From positions 1,426,001-1,490,000 of the forward strand of contig NZ_UWPE01000001.1 in NCBI RefSeq assembly GCF_900604955.1: 64,000 bases of DNA, in the 5' to 3' direction. The position numbers were made by a program, and so were the translations under genes. This document shows, in pieces, positions 8,053 through 16,550 of the stretch (the first letter of the stretch is position 1; each line of letters opens with the position of its first letter). Under the pieces are notes generated by a model that had not been told where the DNA came from, searched no databases, and saw nothing but the letters and a program-made list of their open reading frames with translations. Origin of the DNA: Neoactinobaculum massilliense. Lineage in GTDB: Bacteria; Actinomycetota; Actinomycetes; Actinomycetales; Actinomycetaceae.

Positions 8053-8537
8053 ACTACCTCCTTGTAATCACCTAATCTTCATTCGCAATACTAGATTGTT
8101 ACGCGGAACACAATGGGGGTGGAGGGCCGCGAGTTTTACCCCGTAGGTTTGTGCGCCGATACGGTAACTGCAAGCCCACTTCCACCTAGTTGTGCGCCGA
8201 TACGGCCTGTTGTGCGCCGCCTGGCGGTCCGCAACGGTACTTATCGGCGCACAAAGATGATGCGAGGAGGCGCTGGCTGCTTGCACTGCTTCGTGCCGCC
8301 TCGCGCTGCTGTCCTCGTGCCGTCGGTATCGCTCAGCCGACACCGCTCCACCGTCCTCACGTCAGCGGCCCGAACTATCGCACTACCGGCCTTCCACCAT
8401 TGCCCCCCCCCGGACCGTCGGCATCGCACTACCGGCATCGCGCACTGTCCTGGCGCCAGCGGCCCGGACTATCACGCTACCGGTCTTCCGCCACCGGCCT
8501 TGCCTATCCACCACCGCCATCGCCCCGCCAGTCCGGA
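8053..8537. other. Repeat-bearing intergenic region, no gene
   Basis: The 485 bases carry TTGTGCGCCG repeats (8148-8255), a run of nine C at 8403-8411, and two diverged direct repeats of about 40 bases (near 8365-8405 and 8457-8500) that both read GCGGCCCG.ACTATC.C.CTACCGG. I see no coding frame with gene-like features. Confidence 0.5.
8148..8255. repeat. TTGTGCGCCGATA repeats with an inverted copy
   Basis: TTTGTGCGCCGATA occurs at 8148-8161; TTGTGCGCCGATA at 8190-8202; a shorter TTGTGCGCCG at 8210-8219; and the reverse complement TATCGGCGCACAAA at 8242-8255. The copies at 8190 and 8242 can form a 13-bp hairpin. The spacing (42 and 20 bases) and inverted copy resemble a regulator-binding array. 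Such a site could serve the degraded membrane gene to its left, but no regulator gene is adjacent. Confidence 0.6.
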
Positions 8538-8801
8538 CTATCCGCCGGCGAAGGGCGGCAGTACCTCCACGCTGATCGAGCCGTCGGTCCGATCCTCGCC
8601 CAGCACACCGCTTTCCTCGGCGCGCCCGCCATCAACGATTAACGCGCACACCCCCAGAATCCGCGCGAATTCGGCGAGTTTTCCCGCTCCCATCTGCTCG
8701 CGGAACTGGGCAACCGTAGTGCCCGTGGCGACGTCGTACTCCTCCTCACGCGTGCCGGCCGCATCCGCAACTGCCGCGTAGTACCTGACGTGTACCTTCA
8801 T
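8538..8801 (-). CDS. moaD: Molybdopterin synthase small subunit MoaD
   Basis: MoaD is the ubiquitin-like sulfur carrier of molybdopterin synthase. The 87-residue protein has the family start KVHVRYYAAVADAAGTREE and ends VLPPFAGG, the free diglycine that is adenylated by MoeB and thiocarboxylated, then inserts into the MoaE half of the fusion at 6566. I chose the ATG at 8801 behind AGGGGGAG; the frame stays open nine codons upstream. It is the last gene after moaA on the minus strand, about 55 bases away, so co-transcription is likely. Confidence 0.94.
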   Translation of the reverse strand: MKVHVRYYAAVADAAGTREEEYDVATGTTVAQFREQMGAGKLAEFARILGVCALIVDGGRAEESGVLGEDRTDGSISVEVLPPFAGG

Positions 8802-8856
8802 CACTCCCCCTAATATCAGAATGCTCAAAAGCCGACGCGAGGCCGGGTGCGCACCG

Positions 8857-9939
8857 CTACCCGCCGATCGCGCTCATGGGCCGAGCCGGGCTGAGGAAGC
8901 CCGGGTCATCAATCCCGTGGCCCGCCTGCTTCCCCCACATGGCAGCCCGCCAGGTGTCGGCGATCTCCGTGTCCGAGGCGCCACCACGCAGGAGCGCACG
9001 CAGGTCCGTCTCCTCGCGGGCGAACAGGCAGGAGCGCAGCTGACCGTCGGCGGTGAGGCGGGTACGGTCACACTCCCCGCAGAATGGCCGCGACACCGAG
9101 GCGACAATGCCGAAGCGCCCGCCCGGGTGATTCGTGCCGGGCAGTACATCCCACTCCTCGGCGGGGCTGGCGCCGCGCTCCGGCCCGGGCCGATGCGTGA
9201 GCTCAAAGTGCTGCTCCACAATTCGCAGAATGTCCTCACGCGTGACCATCTGCGAGCGCTTCCAGGTACCCCGCGGCCCGAGCGGCATGAATTCGATAAA
9301 TCGCAGTTCATAGTGGTGCTCAAGCGCGTACTGCAGCAGGTCGCACACGCCGTTCTCGTTCACGCCGGGCATCACCAGCGCGTTGAGCTTGACCGGCGTC
9401 ATCCCTGCTTCCGCCGCGGCCGCAGCACCCGCCTGCGCATCCTTCAGCCGGTTGCGCCGAGTGAGAGCGGCGTAGGCCTGCGGGCTCACCGTATCCATAG
9501 ACACGTTGACGCGGTTGAGGCCAGCCTCCGCCAGGCCGCGCGCCCGATGCTTAAGCCCCAGTCCATTCGTGGTGAGCGAGAGGTCCAGCGGCGCCCCGGT
9601 CCAGGCGGTCATCCCCCGCGCGGCCGCCACCAGCTTTTCCAGCGACTTTCGCATGAGCGGTTCCCCGCCCGTAAATCGAATTTCTTCGATTCTCAGCTCG
9701 TCCACGGCAATACGCATGAGACGAATAATCTCATCGTCCGTGAGCACCTCCGGGGTGGGCAAAAATTCCTGGCCCTCCTCCGGCATGCAGTACTGGCAGC
9801 GCAGGTTGCAGCGGTCGGTCACGGAGATGCGCAGGTCCCGCGCCACGCGCCCATACCGATCCACCAACTCCGGCACGTCCGGCCGGCCGTACGTGTCCAG
9901 TCGCGCGCGTTTCAGCCGTAGATCAGGAAAAGCAGTCAC
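8857..9939 (-). CDS. moaA: GTP 3',8-cyclase MoaA
   Basis: MoaA is the radical SAM enzyme that starts cofactor synthesis by cyclising GTP. The 360-residue protein has the N-terminal cluster motif CNLRCQYC at residues 44-51, FTGGEPL, the SLTTNG and VNVSMDT strands, and the C-terminal second cluster CGECDRTRL.....RSC. It ends with ..SAIGG, the C-terminal GG needed for activity. The start is GTG at 9939 behind AGGGGGTAGA. It lies between mobA (124 bases upstream) and moaD (downstream). Confidence 0.97.
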   Translation of the reverse strand: MTAFPDLRLKRARLDTYGRPDVPELVDRYGRVARDLRISVTDRCNLRCQYCMPEEGQEFLPTPEVLTDDEIIRLMRIAVDELRIEEIRFTGGEPLMRKSLEKLVAAARGMTAWTGAPLDLSLTTNGLGLKHRARGLAEAGLNRVNVSMDTVSPQAYAALTRRNRLKDAQAGAAAAAEAGMTPVKLNALVMPGVNENGVCDLLQYALEHHYELRFIEFMPLGPRGTWKRSQMVTREDILRIVEQHFELTHRPGPERGASPAEEWDVLPGTNHPGGRFGIVASVSRPFCGECDRTRLTADGQLRSCLFAREETDLRALLRGGASDTEIADTWRAAMWGKQAGHGIDDPGFLSPARPMSAIGG

Positions 9940-10063
9940 TCTACCCCCTCGGTGTCTCTACGTTATCAGCAAGGCGCCGCACCGCTCACTAGGGCACTTC
10001 CCACGTTCACGGGACGCTTCCCACGGTGGGGACCGGCCCGCCCCGCACTGACCGATGAGGTTT

Positions 10064-10759
10064 CTATGTGCTGGGACGCTTCGTGTTTTCCGACGACGCC
10101 GCGAGCCGCCGTTCCAGCCGCTCGCGGTCAGCTGGCGTATCCACGTCATCGGTCCAGTGCCGCGGATCCGGCCGTGTGGCCATGGTGAGTTTCGCAAACG
10201 CGCGCCGGATCGAACGATTACGTACCGGGCCGGCCAGGATGCGCGCGAGGGTTTCGGCCCGATAGACACCAAGAGCGTATTGAACGAACGGACCGGCCGC
10301 GTCGCGGCCCAGCGGCGCCGCACCGTCTACGCGCGCCGTATGCGCAGCGGCGTCGTCGAGTGCGGAAAGCAGCAAGGGATAGAGGCGCGGGGCGAGCGGG
10401 GCATCACAGGTGAGGAGACCGATCGCGCTGTCACCGCTCCGCTCATCGGGCGCGATTGGTTCGGTTTCCTTCCCTGGCGTACCTGCCCCAACCCGCACCG
10501 TCCGGAGCGCAGCAAAACCCGCGGCGATGCCGGCCAGTGGCCCTCCAAACGGCGGATCCTCCAGGGCACGCGGCACGGGACTCGCCACGCTGTCCGGTAC
10601 TACGGCCACAATGCGGGCGGCGGGCGCCACGGCGCGCACCTCCTCGATGGCACGATCGAGCAGACGCTGCCCGGCCACCACCACGTCCGGCTTGGACACC
10701 CCGCCCAGGCGCCGCGCCGTGCCGCCGCCCAGGATAATAACGCCGGTGAGCTCTACCAT
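10064..10759 (-). CDS. mobA: Molybdenum cofactor guanylyltransferase MobA
   Basis: MobA attaches GMP to molybdenum-molybdopterin to make the guanine dinucleotide cofactor (bis-MGD) used by nitrate reductase. The 231-residue protein has the nucleotidyltransferase signature LGGGTARRLGG..KP at residues 10-24, the PFGGPLAGIAAGF block and the metal-binding aspartate in LLTCDAPL. The C-terminal region DDVDTPADRERL is typical. Its ATG lies inside the last codons of the upstream MoaD-like gene (7-base overlap), so the two are coupled. An exact copy of the dispersed 12-mer lies in its 3' end (10089-10100). Confidence 0.92.
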   Translation of the reverse strand: MVELTGVIILGGGTARRLGGVSKPDVVVAGQRLLDRAIEEVRAVAPAARIVAVVPDSVASPVPRALEDPPFGGPLAGIAAGFAALRTVRVGAGTPGKETEPIAPDERSGDSAIGLLTCDAPLAPRLYPLLLSALDDAAAHTARVDGAAPLGRDAAGPFVQYALGVYRAETLARILAGPVRNRSIRRAFAKLTMATRPDPRHWTDDVDTPADRERLERRLAASSENTKRPST

Positions 10760-11004
10760 TTTGGTGGCATGACGTCGATGGTGATGAGGCCGCGGCCGGA
10801 CACGGGGGCGTCGTCTGCAAGTTGCTTGCCGTCCATTACCAGCGAGGCCGCCATGATGAGGCGCATGAAGTAGGCGGAGTTGCCAAGCGAGAGTTCAGCG
10901 CGTAATTCCCGCGCCGCGATGCCGTCCGGTACTTCGATGATTTCGTCCCGAACGCCGGCGGCCTCAATCAGGCTTCCGAAGTACCGCACCGCCACGCGCG
11001 CCAT
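10753..11004 (-). CDS. MoaD/ThiS-like protein lacking the C-terminal diglycine
   Basis: The 83-residue protein has the beta-grasp pattern of MoaD: VAVRYFGSLIEAAGVRDEIIEV at the start and LITIDVMPP at the end, but it stops at MPPKW where MoaD has PPFAGG. Without the diglycine it cannot be adenylated by MoeB in the standard way. It starts at the ATG at 11004 behind GGGAGGGG and its last codons overlap the mobA start. It may be a decoy, a regulatory paralogue of MoaD, or a carrier for another enzyme. The true MoaD at 8538 keeps the GG, so the cofactor pathway does not need this gene for sulfur transfer. Confidence 0.8.
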   Translation of the reverse strand: MARVAVRYFGSLIEAAGVRDEIIEVPDGIAARELRAELSLGNSAYFMRLIMAASLVMDGKQLADDAPVSGRGLITIDVMPPKW

Positions 11005-11220
11005 GTATCCCCTCCCGCAATGCTTATCTATTCAGTCTAGGACTTAGGGCCAGCGGAGGCACCACGGCGGTCAGATGGTCATCGCCAGGCGCGGCGGTGC
11101 ACAAGGGCGCACGACCGGAGCTGGAACCACGCCCGCGCACACCGACCCCGGCGGCCCACGGTTCCGCAGCCGCATCCCCCGTCAGGCCCATACATACCGG
11201 CATGCCGCCGGTTGTCCGTC

Positions 11221-12447
11221 CTACTCGCAGCCCACACCATCGCCATCGCGATCAAGGTGTGGGGCGTAGCCTGGATCGCCGCGATGTACCGGAGCTGCGC
11301 CAGCCGCCCGAGCCGCGTTGCAATTCTTGTAGTACACGCCCTGCTGCGCCGGAGCTGGAGCCGGGGCCGCCGGCTGACGCTGCGGTGCGGGAGCTGCGGT
11401 CTTCTGGGGAGCTGGTGCCGCGGGCGCCTTCGTCGTCGCACGAGGCGCGGCCGGCTGTGCGGCAGCAACCGCCGGTGCCGTCCCAGCGCTGGGCACCTTC
11501 TGGCCCGGGCATCCGGCAAGCACGCTAGTCATCGCGCTCTTCTCCGAAGCCGTCACCCACAGTCCGTAGCGCGCCTTCACGCCAATCTGCCGGGCCACAT
11601 ACTCGCAGCGGTAGGACTTATTAGAAGGAAGCCAGGTGGCGGCATCGCCGTCACTCTTCTGCGTATTTGACGCGCGGTCCACGGCCAGCAGGTTGAGCGG
11701 ATCATTCGCCAGCGCCTCCCGCTGTCCCAGCGAAAGCTGCTGGGCACCCTTCTGCCAGGCATCCGAAAGCGCCACCACATGATCGATCGGCACCTGCTCC
11801 GACGTGCCCTGTCCACGCTGGAAAGCGATCGCCCCGCCGGTGTAGGGGCTTACGAGCGTGCCGGTAAGCACCACGCATCCGTGCGTTCCGGCCTTTGTGG
11901 TGGTGCCACTCAGGTCACGGCCCAGAATGTCGTTGCGCGTATCGCAGCCGTTGTGGTCCACGTCCATCCAGGCGGGCCCGAACTCGTCGCGTGCATATCC
12001 GGTCTTCGGCGCGCGGCCCTTCACTGCCAGCTTTCCGAGCACGGCGGCCGCGTCCTCGCCACCCGCCACCGTCACAGCCTGGGGAATATCCGCCTGAGTT
12101 TCCGACGGCGTTGCCTCACTTGAGGTGGTCTCCCCACTCGGGGTGGGAGAGGGCTCGGAGGTTTCCGTGGGGGTCGGTGTGGGCGACGCCGTCACCACCG
12201 CCTGGGACGACGACGGGGCCGCCGCGGGAGTCCCGGAGGCAAGCCCACCGGCCCCGCTAACGAGCAGTAAGATTGCGGCAATTTCCGCTACAACTGAGGA
12301 CGCTGAATGTCCCCGTTTCTTATATGCCCAAAATGCGTAAGCACCGCACACGAAGGCCAGGAGGATTCGGCCCACCCCGGTAGCCAGAAGCAATACGGTA
12401 AGTATTGCAGCGCCCACGATGACAACCGTCTTCGCAGATTTACTCAT
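11221..12447 (-). CDS. Membrane-anchored HNH-type nuclease with Excalibur domain
   Basis: The 408-residue protein has two or three N-terminal membrane helices (about residues 6-70), a Thr/Pro/Ser-rich wall-spanning linker (about 75-125), and a DUF1524-type nuclease domain (about 140-310) with DVDHNGCDTRND, the catalytic-type PIDHVVALSDAWQKGA and NLLAVDRASNTQKSD. An Ala/Pro/Gln-rich linker follows, then a C-terminal Excalibur calcium-binding module (YYKNC....HLDRDGDGVGCE). It probably cuts DNA outside the membrane for nutrition, biofilm or competence roles. The ATG at 12447 is preferred; an upstream frame adds 21 unlikely residues. It is transcribed alone. Confidence 0.88.
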   Translation of the reverse strand: MSKSAKTVVIVGAAILTVLLLATGVGRILLAFVCGAYAFWAYKKRGHSASSVVAEIAAILLLVSGAGGLASGTPAAAPSSSQAVVTASPTPTPTETSEPSPTPSGETTSSEATPSETQADIPQAVTVAGGEDAAAVLGKLAVKGRAPKTGYARDEFGPAWMDVDHNGCDTRNDILGRDLSGTTTKAGTHGCVVLTGTLVSPYTGGAIAFQRGQGTSEQVPIDHVVALSDAWQKGAQQLSLGQREALANDPLNLLAVDRASNTQKSDGDAATWLPSNKSYRCEYVARQIGVKARYGLWVTASEKSAMTSVLAGCPGQKVPSAGTAPAVAAAQPAAPRATTKAPAAPAPQKTAAPAPQRQPAAPAPAPAQQGVYYKNCNAARAAGAAPVHRGDPGYAPHLDRDGDGVGCE

Positions 12448-12609
12448 GCACGTCCCACTTTCCACCACGCGGCAGGGCGAGGGCATGATAAAGCCACACT
12501 GCGGCGCCACGGCGTGGATTCGCGGCGTGCCCAGAGAGCACTAACTTTACCGCGCGAATCAGCCGGCAGGATGATGCGAACAAAACCACGCAGGAACGAA
12601 AGAAAAGCA

Positions 12610-12652
12610 CGCGCACCGGCGTCGTCGTCGAAAACGAGGCAACCGGTGCGCG
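12610..12652 (-). terminator. Rho-independent terminator of the alcohol dehydrogenase gene
   Basis: A perfect 10-bp stem (CGCGCACCGG and its complement) encloses a 23-base loop and, on the minus strand, is followed by GTGCTTTTCTTTCG. It lies about 40 bases after the adhP stop. The loop carries GGCGTCGTCGTCGA, a variant of the dispersed motif. Confidence 0.7.
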
Positions 12653-12693
12653 CACAACTACCGCAACCCCGGGACGGATTCCCCGGAGCCCAC

Positions 12694-13710
12694 CTACTTG
12701 GTGAAGTCGACGACCATGCGGCCCTCGATCTTGCCGTCCTTCATCTCCTGGATCATGTCGTTGATGTCATCCAGCTTGCGGGTGTGGACGATGGGGTGCA
12801 CCAGGCCCTCGGCGCCGAACTGGAAGGCTTCAGCCAGATCCTGGCGCGTGCCAACCAGCGACCCGAGCACCTGGATCCCGTGCAACACGGTGTTCACAAT
12901 CGGCAACTCCATGGTGCCCTGCGGCAGACCAATGAGCACCACGCGGCCGAGGGAACGAACGGAATTGACGGCCTCATCCATGGCGGCCGGCGCAACAGCC
13001 GTAACCAGCGCCGAATGCGCGCCGCCCACCTGCTGCTGGATCCACTCGCCCGCGCCGGGCTTGCTCGAGTTGTAGGTAAGGTCCACGCCCGTCCTCTTGG
13101 CGCTTTCCAGCTTCTCATCGTTAATGTCCAGCGCGACCACGTGGGCACGGAACACATTCTTGGCGTACTGGATCGCCAGGTTACCCAGCCCGCCAGCACC
13201 GTAGATGGCTACCCACTGGCCCGGCTTGAGATGCGCCTCCTTGAGGCCCTTGTACACGGTGACACCCGCGCACGTGATCGAGGAGGCCTCCACTGGATCC
13301 AGGCCCTCGGGCACCTTCACGGCGTAGTTGGCGTCGACGATGACTTCCTCAGCCATGGCGCCATCCACGGTGTAGCCCGCGTTCTGTACCTCGGAGCAGA
13401 GGGTCTCATGGCCGGACACACAGTATTCGCAGTGGCCACAGCCCTTGAAGAACCAGGCGATGGACACGCGGTCACCCAGCTTGAGCGCCGTCACCTCACT
13501 ACCCAGTTCCACCACGCGGCCCACACCCTCATGGCCGATCACGCGGCCCGGGACAGCGCCGAAATCGCCGGCGGCCACGTGGAGGTCCGTGTGGCACAGG
13601 CCGGAATACTCCACCTTGACCTTGGCCTCCCACGGCTTAATGGGCCGCAGCTCCTTCTCCACGATGTCCACAAATCCGTCCGAATTGCTCCGTACTACCG
13701 CTGCTCGCAT
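12694..13710 (-). CDS. adhP: Zinc-dependent alcohol dehydrogenase, AdhP type
   Basis: The 338-residue enzyme interconverts primary alcohols and aldehydes with NAD. Features in order: catalytic zinc site C39-H-T in [21 protein letters not shown], the structural zinc cysteines [15 protein letters not shown] (about 93-107), the Rossmann loop [15 protein letters not shown] (about 170) and a C-terminal GRMVVDF. This is the ethanol-preferring AdhP family, usually fermentative. The ATG is preceded by GGGAGAAAG. The gene stands alone, followed by a terminator and preceded by a repeat-rich intergenic region. Confidence 0.93.
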   Translation of the reverse strand: MRAAVVRSNSDGFVDIVEKELRPIKPWEAKVKVEYSGLCHTDLHVAAGDFGAVPGRVIGHEGVGRVVELGSEVTALKLGDRVSIAWFFKGCGHCEYCVSGHETLCSEVQNAGYTVDGAMAEEVIVDANYAVKVPEGLDPVEASSITCAGVTVYKGLKEAHLKPGQWVAIYGAGGLGNLAIQYAKNVFRAHVVALDINDEKLESAKRTGVDLTYNSSKPGAGEWIQQQVGGAHSALVTAVAPAAMDEAVNSVRSLGRVVLIGLPQGTMELPIVNTVLHGIQVLGSLVGTRQDLAEAFQFGAEGLVHPIVHTRKLDDINDMIQEMKDGKIEGRMVVDFTK

Positions 13711-14221
13711 TGCTGTTCTACTTTCTCCCGGGTAGGGCGCCGGGCTTTCCCCGGGTTGCCAGGGCTTTCACCCGGGCTGGATGCCCCGGGCTCTCTCACG
13801 AGTGGGCCGCCCCGGGTCGCTCCCAGGCGGATTGACACCCGAGCTTGCCGGGTTGTCAGGTGGCGGACCACCCGCACCCGGGTCGCTTTACCGAGTTCAC
13901 CCAGGCGGTACTCCCACCCAAGGTTGTCTTCTTTGACTTCCTCGGCATCAGTACCGGGCACATCTCACGTTGTAGCCCGGCATCGCTGCCGATCAGCACC
14001 GCTGCCGCGCGTCACGGAAGCGCCACTGATTAGGGCCCCGCCGGATAACCATCGGTCATCAGGCCTGCTACCAGGTGTGGCCCCTTGGACATCTCAAACG
14101 TTACCGAGCTCAGGCAGGCCGACCCCGGCCGCCTAGTCCCAAGGCCGGTGGAATATGAGCCCGCGGGGACTCGCACCGCCACTACCGCGCCGCGACGCAC
14201 TCGCCACCATGCCCAACCCCG
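13711..14221. other. CCCGGG-rich intergenic region, no gene
   Basis: Between the adhP start and repeat R1 copy A this stretch contains clustered CCCGGG words (13726-13883: CCCGGGTAGG, CCCCGGGTTG, CACCCGGGCT, CCCCGGGCTC, CCCCGGGTCG, ACCCGGGTCG), about 25 bases apart. The adhP promoter must lie here. Short open frames look random. Confidence 0.4.
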
Positions 14222-14310
14222 CTGAGTTGACGGAAAACTTTTCACATGACGAAAAACCTCCGGTTTCCGCCCCAATCCGGCTCCCAAACCGAACAATTTC
14301 CGTCAACTCG
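14222..14310. repeat. R1 nested palindromic repeat, copy A
   Basis: Outer arms GAGTTGACGGAAA (14224) and its reverse complement (to 14309) pair perfectly over 13 bp; inner arms AAAACCTCCGGTTT-like are imperfect. This is the most diverged of five copies. It lies 147 bases downstream of tRNA-Ser(CGA). Confidence 0.75.
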
Positions 14311-14422
14311 AAAGAATACTTAGGTCTCAGCACACGCAGGCAGAACCACCAATACCTCAGCACGTCCGCGCAGACCAGGATCGCCAATAGTCGCAGCCGT
14401 ACACCCGGCCCCAATACGAAAA

Positions 14423-14451
14423 GTCCCGCGGCACAATTCATGCCGCGGGAC
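14423..14451 (-). terminator. Rho-independent terminator of tRNA-Ser(CGA)
   Basis: An 11-bp perfect stem GTCCCGCGGCA/TGCCGCGGGAC with a 7-base loop is followed on the minus strand by TTTTCG, six bases after the tRNA 3' end. Confidence 0.85.
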
Positions 14452-14457
14452 CCAGAG

Positions 14458-14543
14458 CGGTGGCGGCGGGATTTGAACCCGCGGTGGCTATTAACCACAC
14501 ATCATTTCGAGTGATGCACCTTCGGCCGCTCGGACACGCCACC
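14458..14543 (-). tRNA. tRNA-Ser(CGA)
   Basis: Acceptor arms GGTGGCG and CGCCACC pair, followed by a discriminator G. The T arm reads GCGGG-TTCAAAT-CCCGC. The anticodon loop CTCGAAA gives anticodon CGA (codon UCG). The long variable arm is the class II type expected of serine tRNAs. No CCA is encoded. Confidence 0.95.
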
Positions 14544-14746
14544 GCCGAATATGGTACCGAAACCGCACGTCTCCGCCAAACCCCCAAACGCGGATGAGGG
14601 CAATCCCACGCGCACCGAATAGACAAGTGTGTCCCCCTACGAAACGTGGCCTTCGCCCACCTAGCCCACGGCGTTACACCGCGACCACCCGGAACCTGGA
14701 CGAAACGAACGACGGTGCCGGCGTCGTCGGACATAAACGACAGCAA

Positions 14747-15187
14747 CTACCTGCCGAAGAAGGCACGCAATTGCGCGGCGGCGCGGTCCTCGAGCACCCC
14801 GCCCACCACCTCCACCTGGTGATTGAGCCGGGAGTCGCGGACGACGTCGCGCAAGGAACCGGCGGCGCCCGCCTTCGGGTCCCACGCGCCGAACACCAGG
14901 CGGCGGATGCGCGCGGCCACGATCGCACCGGCGCACATGGTGCACGGCTCAAGCGAGACATACAGGTCCGCACCCTCCAGATTCCAGCCGCCAAGCGCCA
15001 GACCCGCACCCCGCAGCGCGTTAATCTCCGCGTGTCCGGTCGGGTCGGCGGCGGCCTCGCGCGTGTTCCACCCCTCGGCCACGATCCGGCCGTCTCGCAC
15101 CACGAGGGCGCCAACGGGCACGTCGCCGGCCGCAGCCGCGCGCTCCGCCAGCTCAAACGTACGCAAAATCAAGGATTCCCGGGACAC
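14747..15187 (-). CDS. tadA: tRNA adenosine(34) deaminase TadA
   Basis: TadA deaminates A34 of tRNA-Arg(ACG) to inosine; that tRNA is also in this window (50640-50712). The 146-residue protein has the zinc-deaminase motifs HAEINALRGAG and PCTMCAGAI, and VPVGALVV near residue 25. I chose the GTG at 15187 (VSRESLILRTFELAERAAAAG); the frame is open for 128 further codons but that part is low-complexity sequence from a C/A-rich intergenic stretch. A GACGAT six bases before the GTG may be a leaderless -10 box. Confidence 0.93.
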   Translation of the reverse strand: MSRESLILRTFELAERAAAAGDVPVGALVVRDGRIVAEGWNTREAAADPTGHAEINALRGAGLALGGWNLEGADLYVSLEPCTMCAGAIVAARIRRLVFGAWDPKAGAAGSLRDVVRDSRLNHQVEVVGGVLEDRAAAQLRAFFGR

Positions 15188-15520
15188 GCCCCCATCGTCG
15201 CACGCGCGCTGCCCGGGATCTAGGGCAGGCCGCGTACCCCGCGAGCTAAGGCCCGCGCGCAAGGACGACGTCGCCGTCCCACGTCCCGGCAGCCCCACGC
15301 AGCCCAACCCCGCGCAGCCCGCACCACTGCCCCGTGCCAGCCTCACCCCAGTCCCGCGTCCCAACAACCTCGCCCACCCCAACGCGCGCACTAGAGCCGA
15401 CGAAACCGCAGCCGCCCTAATCACTCCACGCCCGCCCCACTTGCGCCCACCCCACGCACAAAGCACGTAATCCCGCCCAACCCCACACCGCGCAACCCGC
15501 GAATGCCCGCGCGGCTGCGG
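15188..15520. other. C/A-rich intergenic region between tadA and upp
   Basis: This divergent region of about 330 bases is low in T on the plus strand and full of CCCCAC/CGCAGCCC words. Promoters for tadA and upp must lie here. I see no gene. Confidence 0.4.
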
Positions 15521-15526
15521 TACCTT
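15521..15526 (+). promoter_or_regulatory. -10 box TACCTT, leaderless-type, of upp
   Basis: TACCTT lies exactly six bases before the upp ATG at 15533, with no ribosome site between them. The same hexamer and spacing occur before the FAD/Fe-S gene at 38368. Confidence 0.55.
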
Positions 15527-15532
15527 TGAACT

Positions 15533-16171
15533 ATGCAGATTCAGGTAGTTGATCACCCGCTGGTAGCCCACAAACTCTCAATTCTTCGCGACGCCCAAAC
15601 GCCTTCTTCCACGTTCCGCCAGCTGGTGGACGAACTGGTCACGCTCCTCGCCTACGAGGCCACGCGCGACGTCCCCACCACCGAGGTGGAGGTGACCACG
15701 CCGATTACCACCACCGTCGGCCGCAAGATCGCCGATCCGGCACCCGTGGTGGTACCGATTCTCCGTGCCGGCCTGGGCATGCTGGACGGCATGATGAAGC
15801 TGCTGCCCACGGCGGAGGTCGGCTTCCTCGGCATGAAGCGCGACGAGGACACGCTGGACGTGGTCACGTACGCCAATCGCCTGCCCCAGGACCTCAACGG
15901 CCGCAAGTGCTTCATCGTGGACCCGATGCTCGCCACCGGCCACACGATGATCGCGGCCTCCAACTACCTGCTGGATCGCGGCGCCACGGACGTGACGGGC
16001 GTGTGCCTGCTCGGTGCGCCCGAGGGCCTGCGCGCCGTCGAAAGCGAAATTGGTTCGCGTGCGGACGTGAAGATTGTGATCGGCGCGGTGGACGAGCGCC
16101 TCAACGAGCACGGCTACATTGTGCCGGGCCTCGGCGACGCCGGCGACCGCCTCTACGGCGTGGTCGACTAG
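15533..16171 (+). CDS. upp: Uracil phosphoribosyltransferase
   Basis: Upp makes UMP from uracil and PRPP in pyrimidine salvage. The 212-residue length is standard. Visible blocks are [33 protein letters not shown], the PRPP loop [13 protein letters not shown] (about 126-138) and the uracil-binding C-terminal [15 protein letters not shown]. It is transcribed as a single gene, apparently leaderless; the downstream glycosyltransferase is in the same direction 380 bases later. Confidence 0.97.
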   Translation: MQIQVVDHPLVAHKLSILRDAQTPSSTFRQLVDELVTLLAYEATRDVPTTEVEVTTPITTTVGRKIADPAPVVVPILRAGLGMLDGMMKLLPTAEVGFLGMKRDEDTLDVVTYANRLPQDLNGRKCFIVDPMLATGHTMIAASNYLLDRGATDVTGVCLLGAPEGLRAVESEIGSRADVKIVIGAVDERLNEHGYIVPGLGDAGDRLYGVVD

Positions 16172-16550
16172 TTTGACGGCGTCATTCCGGGTGGGCTCCG
16201 GCGCGGTTTCATGCGCGCGCGGGGTCCGCTTCGTTTTTGGTGCAGGGGTTGGGGGCTCGGACTCTAGGGACAACGATGTCCGCACCGGTAGTGCGCGCTC
16301 TAGTAACGCGCCGGGCGGCACTAATAGTGAAAACGCGGGTGTTCGCGCGGGTTCGCACGACGCCGAAGCGCGTAGCTCGGTCACACGTAGTTCGGTAACA
16401 CCCCCCGGTAGTGAGGACGACGCCGAAGCGGGGCGCGCAGCCACGCGGGTTACGGAACCGGAAGCCAAGCCGGTTGTGGAACGGGAATGCGCAGCCCTAC
16501 CAATTGCGGAACAGAAAGCTTCGCCCATTACGGAACCAGGACACGGAGCC
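16172..16550 (+). other. Open low-complexity frame before the glycosyltransferase
   Basis: The reading frame of the following gene is open through this stretch (possible GTG start at 16191) and would encode a Ser/Ala/Glu/Asp-rich tail with repeated SSVT and DDAEAG units. Two copies of a GACGCCGAAGCG word (near 16357 and 16412) lie in it. It may be a translated N-terminal extension or a non-coding spacer that lacks stops. Confidence 0.4.

Noticed and set aside
8403-8411. Nine-C run as a phase switch of moaD
   Set aside because: It lies downstream of the moaD stop (minus strand) and not near a promoter that I can place, so it is listed only as part of the region.
13845-14033. Small plus-strand frame in the CCCGGG-rich region
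   Set aside because: No ribosome site, no recognisable domain, and biased composition.
15188-15571. Long N-terminal extension of tadA
   Set aside because: The residues are low-complexity and overlap the upp start; family homology begins at the GTG at 15187.
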